From the NCBI GenBank assembly GCA_033030425.1, contig JAUFSD010000015.1, positions 744,001-808,000 on the forward strand: a stretch of 64,000 nt of DNA, given 5' to 3'. The position numbers and the translations under genes are program-made. The notes beneath the pieces were generated by a model. The model had not been told where the DNA came from, searched no databases, and saw only the letters and a program-made list of their open reading frames with translations. Each line of letters begins with the position of its first letter. The stretch's first letter is position 1. This DNA is from Verpa conica. Its lineage: Eukaryota; Ascomycota; Pezizomycetes; Pezizales; Morchellaceae. Positions 11,807-24,078 of the stretch are shown here, piece after piece.

Positions 11807-12784
11807 TTATCCCCACTCAAGAATATCCAGACTATACTTCTCGATCAAATCCTCCACATCAATCCACTCATAGTCATCTAAAAATTCAAATATCGTACTG
11901 GAAATTTCTCCAGATTCTTGGATCCTTGTCCAAGTATTACATGGGCGAGTTGTAAGGGTTATGATATGCAGGTGGTGGATCATCTTAAGGCGAAGGATCG
12001 GGTTATCAAAGGTACGGTACTCCCTGCTGTTCAACCACGGGAGGAACTTTGTCCAAGTCCAAAAAATATCTGGGATAACAATCCGTTTCTTGCTCATAGG
12101 CTTATGAGTCGAACTCTTAAACTCCCTGTAGTACTTACTATCTAGGATAAAGCGGGAGATAAATTTGAGGTTCTTGAGCTCTCTCCTGGTGAGTGATACA
12201 CGCATTGAGAAGCCCGTGAGTGTGTCGTTCTGGAAATAAACATTGATGATCCACAACTTATAAAATAGCTCGATGGGGAGTTTACTACTGAAGAAAAATG
12301 TGGTGCCCATGATTGGAACAGGAGCAGTAACTGGAACGTACCAGGTCGGTGCGCTAGGTTGGCGCCGGGGGCCTGTTCCGTTGCCGAGAAGTAATTGTGT
12401 GTTTAGTAAAAACTGTGAGAACTCACCAGCGACACTCTTGAAAATCGTTTGGTTGAGCTTGAGCTGTGGGATGTCGCTTCTGAGGAAGATGAAGTCTGGC
12501 TGGACTTTTGAGGGACCTAGGGGGATGCGGCCGGAGCCCTTGCGTTGATAGTGGAGTAGGGCTGTAGCATCCCCCCAGGCAGGTCCAAGTATTCTCTGTG
12601 CTATCCGAGTTAAGATCCTTTCTTGGGAGGCTACGAATAGCTGATAGTAGACAGAAGAGGTGATAATGAATGCGAAAAGGTTTTCGTAAGAGTCAAAAGA
12701 TGAGAGTATTTCTACAACGACACCAGGTGGTAGCAGCTCTAGGGCAGAGCCCTGGGAGAGGTCTCTTGTACTTGATGGTGGCAT
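11807..12784 (-). CDS. F-box-like protein, fungal-specific
   Basis: Single exon, 325 residues. Residues about 14-55 (LELLPPGVVVEILSSFDSYENLFAFI, then VYYQLF) follow the F-box pattern of a Leu-Pro start, E-I-L helix and closing hydrophobic helix. Such proteins bind Skp1 in SCF ubiquitin ligases. No leucine-rich, WD or kelch repeats follow; the remainder is a divergent alpha-helical region with many aromatic and basic residues, so the substrate side cannot be named. The ATG at 12784 is the first in frame and follows AT-rich promoter-like DNA. Many fungal genomes carry families of such short F-box proteins. Confidence 0.6.
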   Translation of the reverse strand: MPPSSTRDLSQGSALELLPPGVVVEILSSFDSYENLFAFIITSSVYYQLFVASQERILTRIAQRILGPAWGDATALLHYQRKGSGRIPLGPSKVQPDFIFLRSDIPQLKLNQTIFKSVAGEFSQFLLNTQLLLGNGTGPRRQPSAPTWYVPVTAPVPIMGTTFFFSSKLPIELFYKLWIINVYFQNDTLTGFSMRVSLTRRELKNLKFISRFILDSKYYREFKSSTHKPMSKKRIVIPDIFWTWTKFLPWLNSREYRTFDNPILRLKMIHHLHIITLTTRPCNTWTRIQESGEISSTIFEFLDDYEWIDVEDLIEKYSLDILEWG

Positions 12785-14208
12785 CTTAGTTACTTGTGAA
12801 GTGCCTGTGTATAGATTTGTTTATCGGTGGGTAATATTGTATTTGAGTAGCTAAAGGATAAGGTAGGTTGTAAACGAAACGATAAGATGTAAAGACGTGA
12901 ACACAATGATGGTAAGGTAGTGAAGATTAGAGGGGTTAAGAAGGGAGAAACGAGCAGGATTCCTGTTAGCTATTTATCTATTGTGAGCTTCTTAGTCCAA
13001 GGGGCTTTCGACACAATCACAGCCCCCTTGAGGCAAACCTTCGTAGGCCGTGGGAGATGAACGGTTAGCACTCCAAGATCACAGTAGCATGAAATTAGAT
13101 GATAAATTCCTAGAGGTAGCACATTAGGCTTCCTTCAAGGTAACCCGGTTTGGGCTTGTCTAGAGCCAATCACCATATATCACTCGACTATCCAATAATA
13201 TGGTTTATCAAAAGAGTCCCCTAATCTACCGTATATATAGCGAGAGATGGTTACAGGAGAAAATGTAGGGACTAAAAGCCCCTAGGCGGCGATATATATA
13301 GAGTAGACCCGAATAGCCCTCTCTTAGATATCCAACCATTTACTACACTATACTCCAATATAATTATCAATTAAGAGTCCCTTTAAATTATAATTTTATG
13401 TTCTGAGGTAAAATTTCATGAATACCATCTTTGTGAGTATATCCTTTAAATTTTAGGGAATACTTACATGAACCAAAATTACAAGACGCCCATGACTTAT
13501 CTATTTTATATCCCAGGGCTGCATGTAGTTATAATTCATTCATTCATTCATCTATTTTATATTAGTTACTCACTCCCTTGGCTTGGAGATCCATGTTTAA
13601 GTAATTAAAGTGCATGGAATGGGTTTATATAACCGTGTGGTTCATAAAGTGTATGATCTCACCCAATGAAATGCAATACACCATGCGATAGAGCTTCTTT
13701 CTACTTACCACTAATACCTACCTATTATTGATTTTTTGTACATGTGCTATATATATAGTTGGTCGGGGGCCCTAACAATAATGCCGGAAATTCTAGCTAT
13801 AACCCATGTGATGAGTGTAAACTTGAAAAATATAGCATATATATATATAGACAAATTAAAATTACACTAGTTGCGATTAAATGGTATTTTTGTTCTTAAT
13901 CGAAGACCGATTAAGTAATCTGAGGAAGCAGATAGCCATTTGACCAAAATCTAGAGGAGCACAACACACCGTGGTAAAGGAAGCGCTGTACACACCGATG
14001 AAAGAACAAAATATATAGAGATAGATTGAAAATAGGACCATCTTCAAATAGTGCTGAACTCTAGAACGGTGAACTGTAACCACATCCCCATGCAATTCGA
14101 CACTAGAGCTTTCGGCAAGATAGACTGAACACCTAATTAACGAAAGCCCTTGATAGCTCAATACCATAAATTCTATTAGGTTCGCAAATAACAATCTAAA
14201 ACAGGACT
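12785..14208. other. AT-rich intergenic gap
   Basis: Holds the F-box gene promoter side and the APS2 3' flank. There is a CATT microsatellite near 13536-13551 and several TATATATA runs. No coding region recognised. Confidence 0.45.
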
Positions 14209-14914
14209 TTATTCAAGTTTATCCAAATGCTCGAGCCTCGTCAACACCACCTGCTTCGACGTCTCCTCGATCTCGCCCGCAAGAAATACCTCGTCAAGAA
14301 TCGCATAGACCTTGTAAAAATTAAACACCAGGTCAAGCTCACATACATTCCCAAAGAACGCGTCTAGAACCTCTACAAAAAAGTGGATTGCCTCTAGGTA
14401 TGCTAACTCGTTGTCGTTCGCGTCTACACAGACGCAGAAGAAGAGGCCAGCATAGCGACGGTATACGATTTTGTTGTTGCGGAACTATTCCGAGGACCTT
14501 AGTGAATAAACCTTTGAGAATGGGAAGATTCGCATACTTCAACGAAGTTAGACTGATTCTTCTGATCTCGTGGTGCGACAAGTCTGTGGACCTAAAGCAA
14601 TGGGAGAGACGAAACGTCAACATTAAAACATTCGGCTAAAATAATACAATAACAGAGAGCTTAAACTAACCTCTCCCTTCAATTTAACTTTCTCTTCGTC
14701 CTACGTAAAGGTAACTCGAGTCAATATGTCTCTGGTGGGCGCAACACGATGATCGATGAGTGGGGATTGCATACATCGTATGGTGCATACCACTTTGCAA
14801 GCCGTGTTTTGCCTCTGTGCAGGGGCAATTATTATCAGTCTCTTGGATTAGATAATACGGTTGTGTAAGAGCCACTTACTGTCGGTTCTGAATGAGGATA
14901 AACGAAAGGACCAT
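14209..14914 (-). CDS. APS2: AP-2 clathrin adaptor complex sigma subunit
   Basis: Five exons on the minus strand: 14914..14880, 14814..14775, 14700..14671, 14591..14538, 14484..14209, giving 144 residues, the normal size for AP-2 sigma. It is the small subunit of the plasma-membrane AP-2 adaptor and helps hold dileucine cargo signals during clathrin-mediated endocytosis. Every stretch matches the family: [66 protein letters not shown], then [31 protein letters not shown] and [12 protein letters not shown]. Exons 2 and 3 are only 40 and 30 nt. All introns are GT-AG (donors GTAAGT, GTATGC, GTTAGT, GTATGC) and all junctions keep frame. Because the coding sequence is so broken up, it is invisible to simple frame scanning. 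Confidence 0.96.
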
Positions 14915-16424
14915 GGCTGGTAAGTCGATGGGTGAGCTGTTGGTTGTTCAATGATGAGGTGAAGTGCTCTGGTGGAGCTATACTCTCGTTGCTGATTCAG
15001 GGACCTTCACGTGACGTGATTCTGTTTTGGTTCTAGATGGTTTCTAGAAGCGACAACATAAACCTATTAACACCTCTTACAGGGTATTTCTCCTGAAAAG
15101 AAAGGTAAACAGACCATCTAGGTAGATTTTCCTCCAGTCTTAAGGACCTTTTTAGTACCTAAATAATAGTAGGGTTAAGACTTACTGGCAGGGAGAGAAC
15201 AAGGGCAAGAAAGTGATTAAACTGGGGAAGACGGCGACCTCTAACATCTTCAAGTCTATGGCGTATTGGAAATATTATTTTTGTAGCCAGATGTCGTAAA
15301 GTCTTCTATAAGGCCTATTTAGCTAGGCTGTTGCCAGGTCGCTAAAGTAACCTCGCTGCGAAGTTTTGTAATCTCAACCTAAAGCTTCATAATCACGTAA
15401 CTGTGGCTTGAGGCTTACATGTAGTTCCCCACTACCCTTGAAGTCTGATCCACTTCTCTAACCTACACCTCCCATACCTCACTGCACCCAAGATTCTTCA
15501 CAGCTTGACAATCCTACGACTGATCGTTACAATTGAGCTACTTAACCGGGGTATGGTATCCTACATTACATTATACACTATACTGCTTACATTTCACCAC
15601 TAATGTACCTCTTCGGTATTCATCTACACTTGAAAAACGGGAATGACAAAAGAAAATTTTGGAACAGTGTCCCGGAAGCCCCGACCTCCTCACTTGCAAA
15701 CAAGACAAAATTAACTATAGATGAGCAACTGGACCCACCCTTCAAGAATAAAAGTATTAGACAAATATGAAGTATGTGAGAAGGAGAAGAGGCTAGACAA
15801 CCATCAAAAGAAATACGTTCCACAACTCTGAAGGAAATATCGCTAAAATAACGCAGCAAGACAAGTTGTCAGCTCACAGAACACCAGGTCATTAAGGATA
15901 AGGTTTTGACCATACACCCCGTCCAGGCCCAGCGTGCAACAAAGGGCCAAATTACAAAGGAAAGATAGTGGTGGAAGTATTGGATCCTGGCTGGTACCAA
16001 TTTATGTAATGGCTCCCCAACTGTCATACCGAGAAAACATATTTTCTCTAAATCTTCTTCTCCAGCCGACCCTTTAATCAAATAAAATTTGAAAATAAAA
16101 CAAAGGGTCGTAAATAAAAAAAAAGCGGTAAAGGCTTTACAATGAATAAAACTCGGTACAAGACCGGGATATAACGAAGGTACGAAAGGCGTCACCAAAC
16201 ATCCACCAAAAAAAAGCCTCCAAGACGCCCCTCCCACATATCAACAAAAAAAAATTCAAGATCAATGACCAGAAATCAGATTAGAAAAAAATAAAAGGAC
16301 CTGTAAAGATTCCCTTGAGAGAAAACGTAATAATACACCCGCATCAAAAACCATCATTAAACCATCAATCCAAGCTCCCTACTAAATACCAGAAATTTTA
16401 AAAAAGAATCCAATGAGCCGATAT
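14915..16424. other. Intergenic gap, SUN gene 3' flank to APS2 promoter
   Basis: AT-rich and A-tract-rich, especially 16040-16400. Short frames at 15620-16237 have no domain character and poor start contexts. No gene supported. Confidence 0.45.
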
Positions 16425-18139
16425 TTACAGTACGATCACCAGAGCGGCAATAAAACTGCAGAAGAACATTGCACTGGCTCCCGAAAATGATAAAGATCCA
16501 CCGGAGCTCATGGTTTGTTCGTTTGATGAGGTATCGGCACTCACACTAATAACACCATCGTTATTATTGGCGACCGCATTGGCCTCTTTGGTGCTTGCTG
16601 TTGGAGAGGGAACAGATCCACTTGATGTCTCATCAACGGCATATAATTCAGCCGCATCGCTGGGGTAGTCCGATGAGGTTGAATCATGTTCTGATACATG
16701 TACAGAATCGCTCTCTTCTTGCTCATCTTCCTCATCTATGGTGCTAGTTGCGGTTGGTTTCGGCTGACCCCCAGCTTTAGTAGAGGAAGGAGAATCAGTG
16801 ACTGCAGAAGACGATGAGTCAGTGGTACGTGAATGCTCACTTGAAGAGCCCGCAGTGGAGCTTATAGAGCTACTGGGGCTCTTCTTTGAAGTCTTACTGG
16901 CAGACGATGTACTGGTCGGTGTTGCTGAGGTGGTCGAGCTAGTAGAGGAGGGCTTGGCAGAGGACTTAGTAGAGGATGAACTAGGACTTGGGGTGGAGCT
17001 AGTAGATGATGAAGAAGAAGAAGGCTTTGTATCAGTACTACCACCATCCTTGTTGAAAACAACGATACTAGCTTTGGCACCCTTGGGTACAGAGACAACA
17101 CAGAAGTTGGCCCCACCAGCACCGGGGGGGTTTTTCTGCGAAACCTCGTTGACACCGTGTTCAGCAGGATCGATGTAGCAAGGGAGGCCCCCACACTTTC
17201 CACCTTCACACTCGATCTTAACACCCCAATCAGGAACAACATTCCTAAAAGGAACATCATCCTCGATATAGATAGGGTTCCAGCCAACCGTGACATAAGT
17301 CACCCCAGAGTCCACTGCATTTGTACCAGCAACGTATGGAGTCCAATTACCAATTGGCTTGTCCTTGGTTCCCCAGACGCATCCCTCACTAGCACTGACA
17401 CCAGGAGGGTTGATATAGTAGCTTTCCCAGGTTAGTTAATTACATCATTAGTTTAGAGTCATGAATTATACTTACTGCGCTGCAGTCTTGGCCCAATAAG
17501 ATGTATCAGGTACGGCGAGAATGGAAGAGCTTGTAACGAGGGTTGGAATGAGCATTGCCTCGTTACCTGGCAAGACTGTTTGGCAAAAGGCGACTTGGCT
17601 ACCAGCCTTGTTCTTACAAGAGACAGTTCCAGCACCGTCAGAGCAGTATGGTTTATTGGGGAATGGCTTTTCGATCTCGCCATTCTCATTGCAGTACAGA
17701 CCACCATTCTTTCTACTCGTTAGCTTTTACCAATTTAAAAACCGCCCCTGGAGTTCCATACCATTGATGCTGGGTATACATATGATGTTGCTTTAGGATC
17801 CCACTGGGCCATCAATTGACCTGGGGGGCAAGCATATGGACAGTACATTCCTTTATTCCAGTTAGCTCATCATTCAACGATACATGGTATATCACTCGAC
17901 ATACCAGGTTTGCATGGTTGATCCGGGGACATGGCCCACCCAGCATTTTCCTTGTCAGAAGCGACTGCCACCAAACCAGCATCTGTGGGGAATACACAAG
18001 TTCCACGTTTTACGACTTCATTTCTTTTGTGAGCGTGCATGTGCCTCCTCGCCATGGAGGCATGAGGTTCAGCATTGACAACTGGCGACAAAAGGACGAG
18101 AACCGCAGAGACAGCTGTTAAAAATATAAGGCCGCGCAT
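16425..18139 (-). CDS. SUN-family cell-wall protein with Ser/Thr-rich, GPI-like tail
   Basis: Exons 18139..17905, 17850..17762, 17708..17476, 17421..16425 give 517 residues. The protein starts with a signal peptide (MRGLIFLTAVSAVLVLLSPVVNA). The SUN domain (about 45-310) shows the expected Cys pattern and motifs: CVFPTDAG, GWAMSPDQPCKPG, MYCPYACPPGQLMAQWDP, NGGLYC, FCQTVLPGNEAMLIPT, INPPGV, WNPIYI, VKIECEGGKCGGLPC and FCVVSVPKG. SUN proteins (Sim1/Uth1/Nca3 family) act at the cell wall, in septation and beta-glucan remodelling. A Ser/Thr-rich stretch of roughly 170 residues follows. The last 25 residues are hydrophobic behind small residues (SGGSLSFSGASAMFF...), like a GPI-attachment signal, which budding-yeast SUN proteins lack. 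The splice AAAG|AAT at 17709 was chosen over an upstream TAG because it restores SMNGGLYC. Confidence 0.92.
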
Positions 18140-20086
18140 GATTGCTATTTTTGTGGGGTATTAGACTATTTTTGACGAAAATGACTGGAGATATTACACA
18201 AAGAAAATCCTAATTCTCAATAGAGGGAACGATTATTGGTCTGTAATGAGTGACTGTAAAGAAAGTCTGGGATAGCGTCCGTCGAACTCGAAAGAGTGAG
18301 AGTCGATCGCGACTTGCTGGATAACACCCTTGAATGAAAGGAACGACAAGGTGAAGGTGGGAAGAAGGGGACTACGAAGGGGGAGACGGTCATGATAACT
18401 AGTGAAAAGACTGGGGTAAAGGGTGACCTGACTGGGGCGGCGCAGAACAGAGCAGGTGCCGCAAGGGGAGTCCACGATGTGATTTGCCCTACCAACATGG
18501 AATCCGGTCTCAGTTACCTCACAAATGCACGGTTATTATTCGTCTTAGTTCGAATTTGACTAGGTACCGACAATACGCGATTGGCCAGATTATCAGGCGC
18601 AATTGCTATGAGCTTCCCAAAAAAGGATAATTTAAGATATGGGAAATTGGAAAGGCCCTGAAACCCAGTTGTTAACAAGGGAGGTTACACTCTTTAGACC
18701 AGCCTAATAGCATTTCAAGCGGTTTTGAGCGAAGCGCTAATGCACGGCTAATTCGCTCGCATGGAGGATGACGCCAAAAACATCATGAACGTTGTTTAGG
18801 ACAAGGCAATTAATCGTTGGCTCGGCGGGCAACATTCAGCGAGACCATTCACATATGAGAAGAGTTGATTTTATTCTAGGAGAGACAGTAATTGCTGATC
18901 TTATTGGAAGCAAAAAAGAGCTTCCGCTGCATGCCTAAATTGGATGTACTGTGCCGTACGGTTTATTTATATTAGGAGCGAATTATTGCGCCTCTGAGTC
19001 TTCATGCAATCCACTCTTTTATACGTTTCTCAACCTCACGACTCTTGTTTTCCAAATAAATTTCAAGTTTTCGGCGTTTCGGGCCACTTCCGAAAAAAAA
19101 TCACGTACGAAAGTGCAGAACTTCATTTCGTCTCATCTCTTTCGCTTGCAGGGGTGTTGTACTAATTCGCCCCTGACCTTCTTTGTCAGTGCGTCGCGCG
19201 AGGTATCCCCCACATATGGGCGCTTGGGGATATTTTCTAGGTAGATCCCCAGACTACGAATCGGAGTAGTCTCAGGTCACATGAGTCTATGCTTATTTTT
19301 TATTTTTCTTACTACCTTGGGAAACGGTTCAAGCTTCGGTGATCATCGCCGGTGTTGTCTCCCAGGAAGCGAAGGTCTCAGAACAAGATCACAGCTACAT
19401 GCCACCTACTGTTGTCATAGCAACTATAATCAAGTATGCATAAAGCTAGATATTGCTTTTCGGGTTATATCAAGATGCTAATAAGCCCCGCCTGAGAGCG
19501 AGGGGTCATAAAGTTAGGGGCATGTACCTACCCTACATGATCACGCTCTCAACGTTTGTCTCCCGGCTTCAGGGTGCTATTGGTCTCGGGGGATCACAGG
19601 AGGGTCAATAGACAATAGCTACATAGGCAACTGTTTTGTTCGCTGTAGAGAGGTGTCCTCCTCCTTAAAAGCCGCCGATGTCGCAATCTCGGTGCAGAGG
19701 GCCCCTTTTTTCGTATGGAGACCTATGTGCGCCGATGGCTCGATAACAAACCAACTATTACCTATGGCTGACAGTCACCGTCCGGCAGGTACCGTTAACA
19801 ATCAGCTATTGGTTCATTGACTCAGCTTTAATGACGTGCAGCTCCAAGATACGCGATACTAGCTAATCTTGAAAGGGGCAAACTTCAGATAAACTAATTT
19901 GCGCGTGGAAGATTATTAATTTTATGGAAAATTGCTCTCGTAGCTGCTTTAAGTCGCGATCGCAAATCTAGTCTACGAGATGTACTCTAGAGTGTGAGGC
20001 TCATCCTCAACTCCTTTGCCAAGCCCCAATCCCCACCTCCCCCACTGATATCACACGACACTGATTTCGCGACAACCATTGAGAGC
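18140..20086. other. Divergent gap, SUN gene (-) and PPM1 (+) promoters
   Basis: About 1.9 kb without a recognisable gene. Scattered short frames (18217-18498, 18951-19244, 19281-19481) lack domains and introns that would extend them. Confidence 0.45.
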
Positions 20087-21230
20087 ATGAATTCTATACA
20101 ATTTTCAGGACCAAATCGCTTCAAGACGCCAGGGGCTAGCGATGGAAAAGATAAAGACCTGACTCCTGAATCAAAGGACCTTGTTGTTCAGAGAACAGAT
20201 CAGGATGCAAGTCAGTCTCGGCTCAGTGCCGTCGATACAGGGTATCTTACGGACCCATTCGCGAAGATTTTCGTTAACGGAGATGTTCAAAAGAAGTTGC
20301 CACTGATTAATAGAGGTCAGAATCAGTTGCCCTTGATTTTTTCTTTCTTTCTTAAGGGGCCGGAAGATTTTACGATTGCTAATGATTCTCTAAACAGGGA
20401 CCTACGTCCGAACAGCTACGATCGACAAGCTTGTCGACCGCTTTATTAACTCTTCTCCCGAGAAGAAGCAAATTATTTCTCTCGGGGCGGGTTCTGACAC
20501 CCGCTACCTCCGAATAAAAAGCACAAACCCGACTGCAGCCTCACCACTAATTTATCACGAGTTCGACTTCGCTGCTGTTACTTCCCGCAAGATTGCTGCT
20601 CTGCTGAAAGGCGAGCCTAGCCTTGTCAGATCCTTATTAGCAGATCCAGAGCTAGTAATAGATACCTCCATAGGATCTCTTAAGTCTCCGAGATACTCAA
20701 TTCATCCTCTTGACCTCCGCTCTTTGCACCCGGGATGTGAGTTATCAGCTAGTATCGATAAAGAACTGCCGACATTATTTATCTCGGAATGTTGTCTAAT
20801 TTATCTCGCTCCCACGGAGGCCGATAACATACTCAAATGGGTCACTACGGACTTTACCTCCTCCACAGGATTGATTCTCTACGAACCCATTGGCGGGGAA
20901 GACGCATTCGGAAAAGTCATGATCCAGAACCTTGCAGCTCGAGGGATTGTTCTAAAGACGTTAAAGAAGTACTCAAGTTTAGAAAGACAGAAAGAGAGAC
21001 TACGGGTACTCGGGTTCAAGGACGGACAAAATGCAGCCGATGTGGAGTTCCTGTATGAGAATTGGGTGAGTGAGAGTGAGAGGGATAGAATTTCAAAGCT
21101 AGAAATGTTAGATGAAATGGAGGAATGGCAGTTATTGGCTAGGCATTATTGTGTAGCTTGGGGGTGGAGGGGGGATATGTTTAGTCATTGGGAGGGTGCA
21201 TTTCCGGTGCAGATATTTTCTAAGATTTAG
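20087..21230 (+). CDS. PPM1: Leucine carboxyl methyltransferase 1 (PP2A methylating)
   Basis: Exons 20087..20315 and 20398..21230 give 353 residues. The enzyme methylates the C-terminal leucine carboxylate of the PP2A catalytic subunit with S-adenosylmethionine, controlling assembly of PP2A holoenzymes in the cytosol. Diagnostic stretches are VDTGYLTDPFAKIFV at about residue 50, RGTYVRTATIDKLV spanning the splice junction, and the SAM-binding loop SLGAGSDTRYLR. The late ISECCLIYLAP and HYCVAWGW segments also fit. The 82-bp intron has a GTCAGA donor and AACAG acceptor and restores NRGTYVR. ATG 20087 is the first in-frame Met; the frame is open 30 codons further upstream but has no ATG. Confidence 0.94.
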
Positions 21231-24078
21231 AGATACTAATTGTATGTTTTGGTGGAATTGGGAGTTCTATACGTCTAGATCAATGTAAGATTACTAAATC
21301 TAGCATTACAAATTGCATGGGAATAGCCAGAAAGAGTCGGAAATTAAAGATATGTGTATCTTTGAAATAGTTTGCGCCCACCAAGGAAGAGCTATTATTA
21401 ATGTAGGCTAAAAATCTCCAATAATTAGGGGTTATTATTTTGCGCTCTATAAATTCCGTTAAGCCAGCTAACTATTTACCATTGACTAATTACCCTCACT
21501 GAAACCTATTATCCCATATACTGGTGAAGCTGCCTATTTTCCATGGGGGCCAGATTACTGTGGCTAGGCCCAGGCTTTATGCTTCTTGATATTTCATTAT
21601 ACATAGGGGTGGCAGTATTTCTCACCACCTTATGAGATAGGCGCTAATTATTTTGGTATTTTCTGCACTACCCTAACCCTAGCATCAAATACGTGTATCG
21701 AGTGATATGCAGTGATTGGCTTGAGTTTTTCAATTATTTTATAAGCGATACAGAAGATGAAAGATATAAGAATCTTGGCAATATTAACTGGAAAATCTTC
21801 TTAGCTTGTGTAATGTCAACTAGCTGGATCTGTCCTATTTCGTCCACGTATTTCTTTAATTTATGTCTTCATATATATATCTAATCACCTCCCACGATTT
21901 TGACTACACATGGAGTGTATTTAAAATATCTAGATTTGGGTTAATTGTTAGTGAAGATTATGCGCGCGCCATCTAAAGAGCTTATTCTATCCTCTATATA
22001 GTTGTGAGATTCTCCTCCGTACCGATACTAAGAGCTATAGTTTGTCTCGTGAATATGGTGTAGTGATTAAGTAGAAAAGTAAATATAAATTACAATTAGG
22101 TAGTCTAATTATGAGTTATCTGGCTATAATTATAGGTAAATTTTATAGTTGCTCTAGGGGTCTTATGGTACTTCCACTAACGGTCCGGTATTGATTAAGC
22201 AAACTCGAAATATACCCTGGGGGTGTTTTCCCGCACTAAATGAATCTATCAAATAGTTTTCTTCAAGAGATGCAGAAAGGAGCTGGAGTTTACTTTTGTA
22301 AGTTTTAGATATGAAAAATAGTTTAATTACTTACATGTATCTATTATGTACTTTGATAGCTAGAGGGCTCCCCCCCTCCCATTAATTACGATAGCTAGAG
22401 GGCAGCGCGCTGTGTTTGAAAAGTATTTCGTATGTTAAACTATTTATTTCAATCGATAATTCTTCTACGGCATATGGTTTACGATAAACACATAGATAGA
22501 TAGATAGATAGATAGACATATCTGTAGAGACATCTGGATATATCTCACAATTAGAGTATTGTGTAATAATATTTTTCTGGGTAAAGGGAGCTGTCTTTAC
22601 AATCTACGGGCCTTAAAGAAATATTAAAGGGACTCTTTTCAGTGGCTCGTCATACGTTGCACGTTATTGAATTCAATAGTAACGGGGCTGCCGTGACTTT
22701 TTGTCACTTAGTGAATTATAGGGCTAACTAAAAACTCCGATTTGTCTAAAAGGGCTATCTAGAGTTCAACTAAAGTTGGAAAAACTCAAGAGCTAAGGCT
22801 ACTATACCATGGCCTTAATTTACTGAAAAATCTTTTTTATGGCCTACGCCTAGCTAGCTTAAATTTATTAGTTTTTCTGCTCCCTAGCTAGCTAGGTCAT
22901 AACCTCCCTACAACTGGAAGATATTGAGGGAGGGACTTCTATTAATGTATCAGAAACAATCTATATTTAACTTAACTAAACGAAAACCCCATCGGACAAC
23001 TTCTCAGTCACATATATATAATAAGACTAGAAAAGCAAACCTTACACTATTAAATTATATAAAACACCCTTGAAAACATAAGAAGTGGCAACATAGAGGG
23101 CTATCCATTTACTTGCATTGGGGAATTCCTGCTCTCGATCATAGCCTTGAAGGAACTCTTAGTAAATTATATATATCTTTGATTTCTTTGACCTTTCTCA
23201 TCATATACTTCGTTTTGCCCTTTAATTCTACCTCCATCCCCTTCATATTAGATAAAGACATTCTACTCGCCCTAGCGTATCTCCTATCACTTTATCTATG
23301 GAATTAATCACTAAAGAAAGGGTTTAAATTATACCTGGTAAATATTTTAGTAGATAGAAGACAAGAGAAGAATTAGTAGATAACATACACTCGAGATAGC
23401 TAGTCCTATCATATACTAGACTACAGGCTACCCTTCCTGTCAAAGTTGCACAATCGCCATATTTATTTGATCTAACTATCTAGCCATATTACTCTCTAGA
23501 ATTTTGATCCTATAGATTAGGTTAGTTAAGGCTTGTCAGAGCATATAAAAAACTATATTGGGAAAAGTCGCACCTGATCAATGAAGGAGATGTCGAGTGG
23601 AGTAATCTCTTAGGTTGATTGTTATCGCCTGTAGTAGGATATATTGTCTAAGAAGCCTAGGTCTTTAAGTTTAAAAAAAAAACTCCAGGGCTAGAGCTAT
23701 ATAAAGCAAGGCGATAAAAGTTTGACTGGTAGAAGATGGGCAGGAGGTATGTTAGATAGATCGGGCGGTGATGGGAGCTGATAAAAAGATGAGAGATATT
23801 ATCAGTAGCCCAGGCTGCGAGGCCTACATCCCTGCTCCCTGCACTCGCGATCCCGGGACCAAAACAAACACAATCTCTTGGCGCAGCCCACAACGCGGCA
23901 ACGAGACGAAGCAACAAAGACATTTACACCAACTCCTGAAATCGATACCGGCAACAACAACAACTCCCGACACGGCCTCGGTAACAAAGAATTGTGCGAA
24001 AAACTACTTACGGTAACTTGCTATTTGCTAACTAGCCCCGGCAGGATCCCGTCACGACACGATTTACAGGTAGCAATT
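21231..24078. other. Long AT-rich gap between PPM1 and BIR1
   Basis: About 2.8 kb. It contains a (GATA)n tract at 22492-22517, the 14-bp direct repeat GATAGCTAGAGGGC near 22357 and 22392, and several long AT runs. No open frame with domain character on either strand; it may be decayed repeat DNA. The last 200 bp should hold the BIR1 promoter. Confidence 0.45.
22492..22517. repeat. (GATA)n microsatellite
   Basis: Six consecutive ATAG/GATA units in an AT-rich gap. Confidence 0.8.

Noticed and set aside
16798..17178. 126-codon + strand frame opposite the SUN gene
   Set aside because: Antisense shadow of the Ser/Thr-rich SUN tail.
21669..21681. CCCTAACCCTA and a similar sequence near 39290, telomere-like
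   Set aside because: Only two units each; expected by chance in 64 kb.
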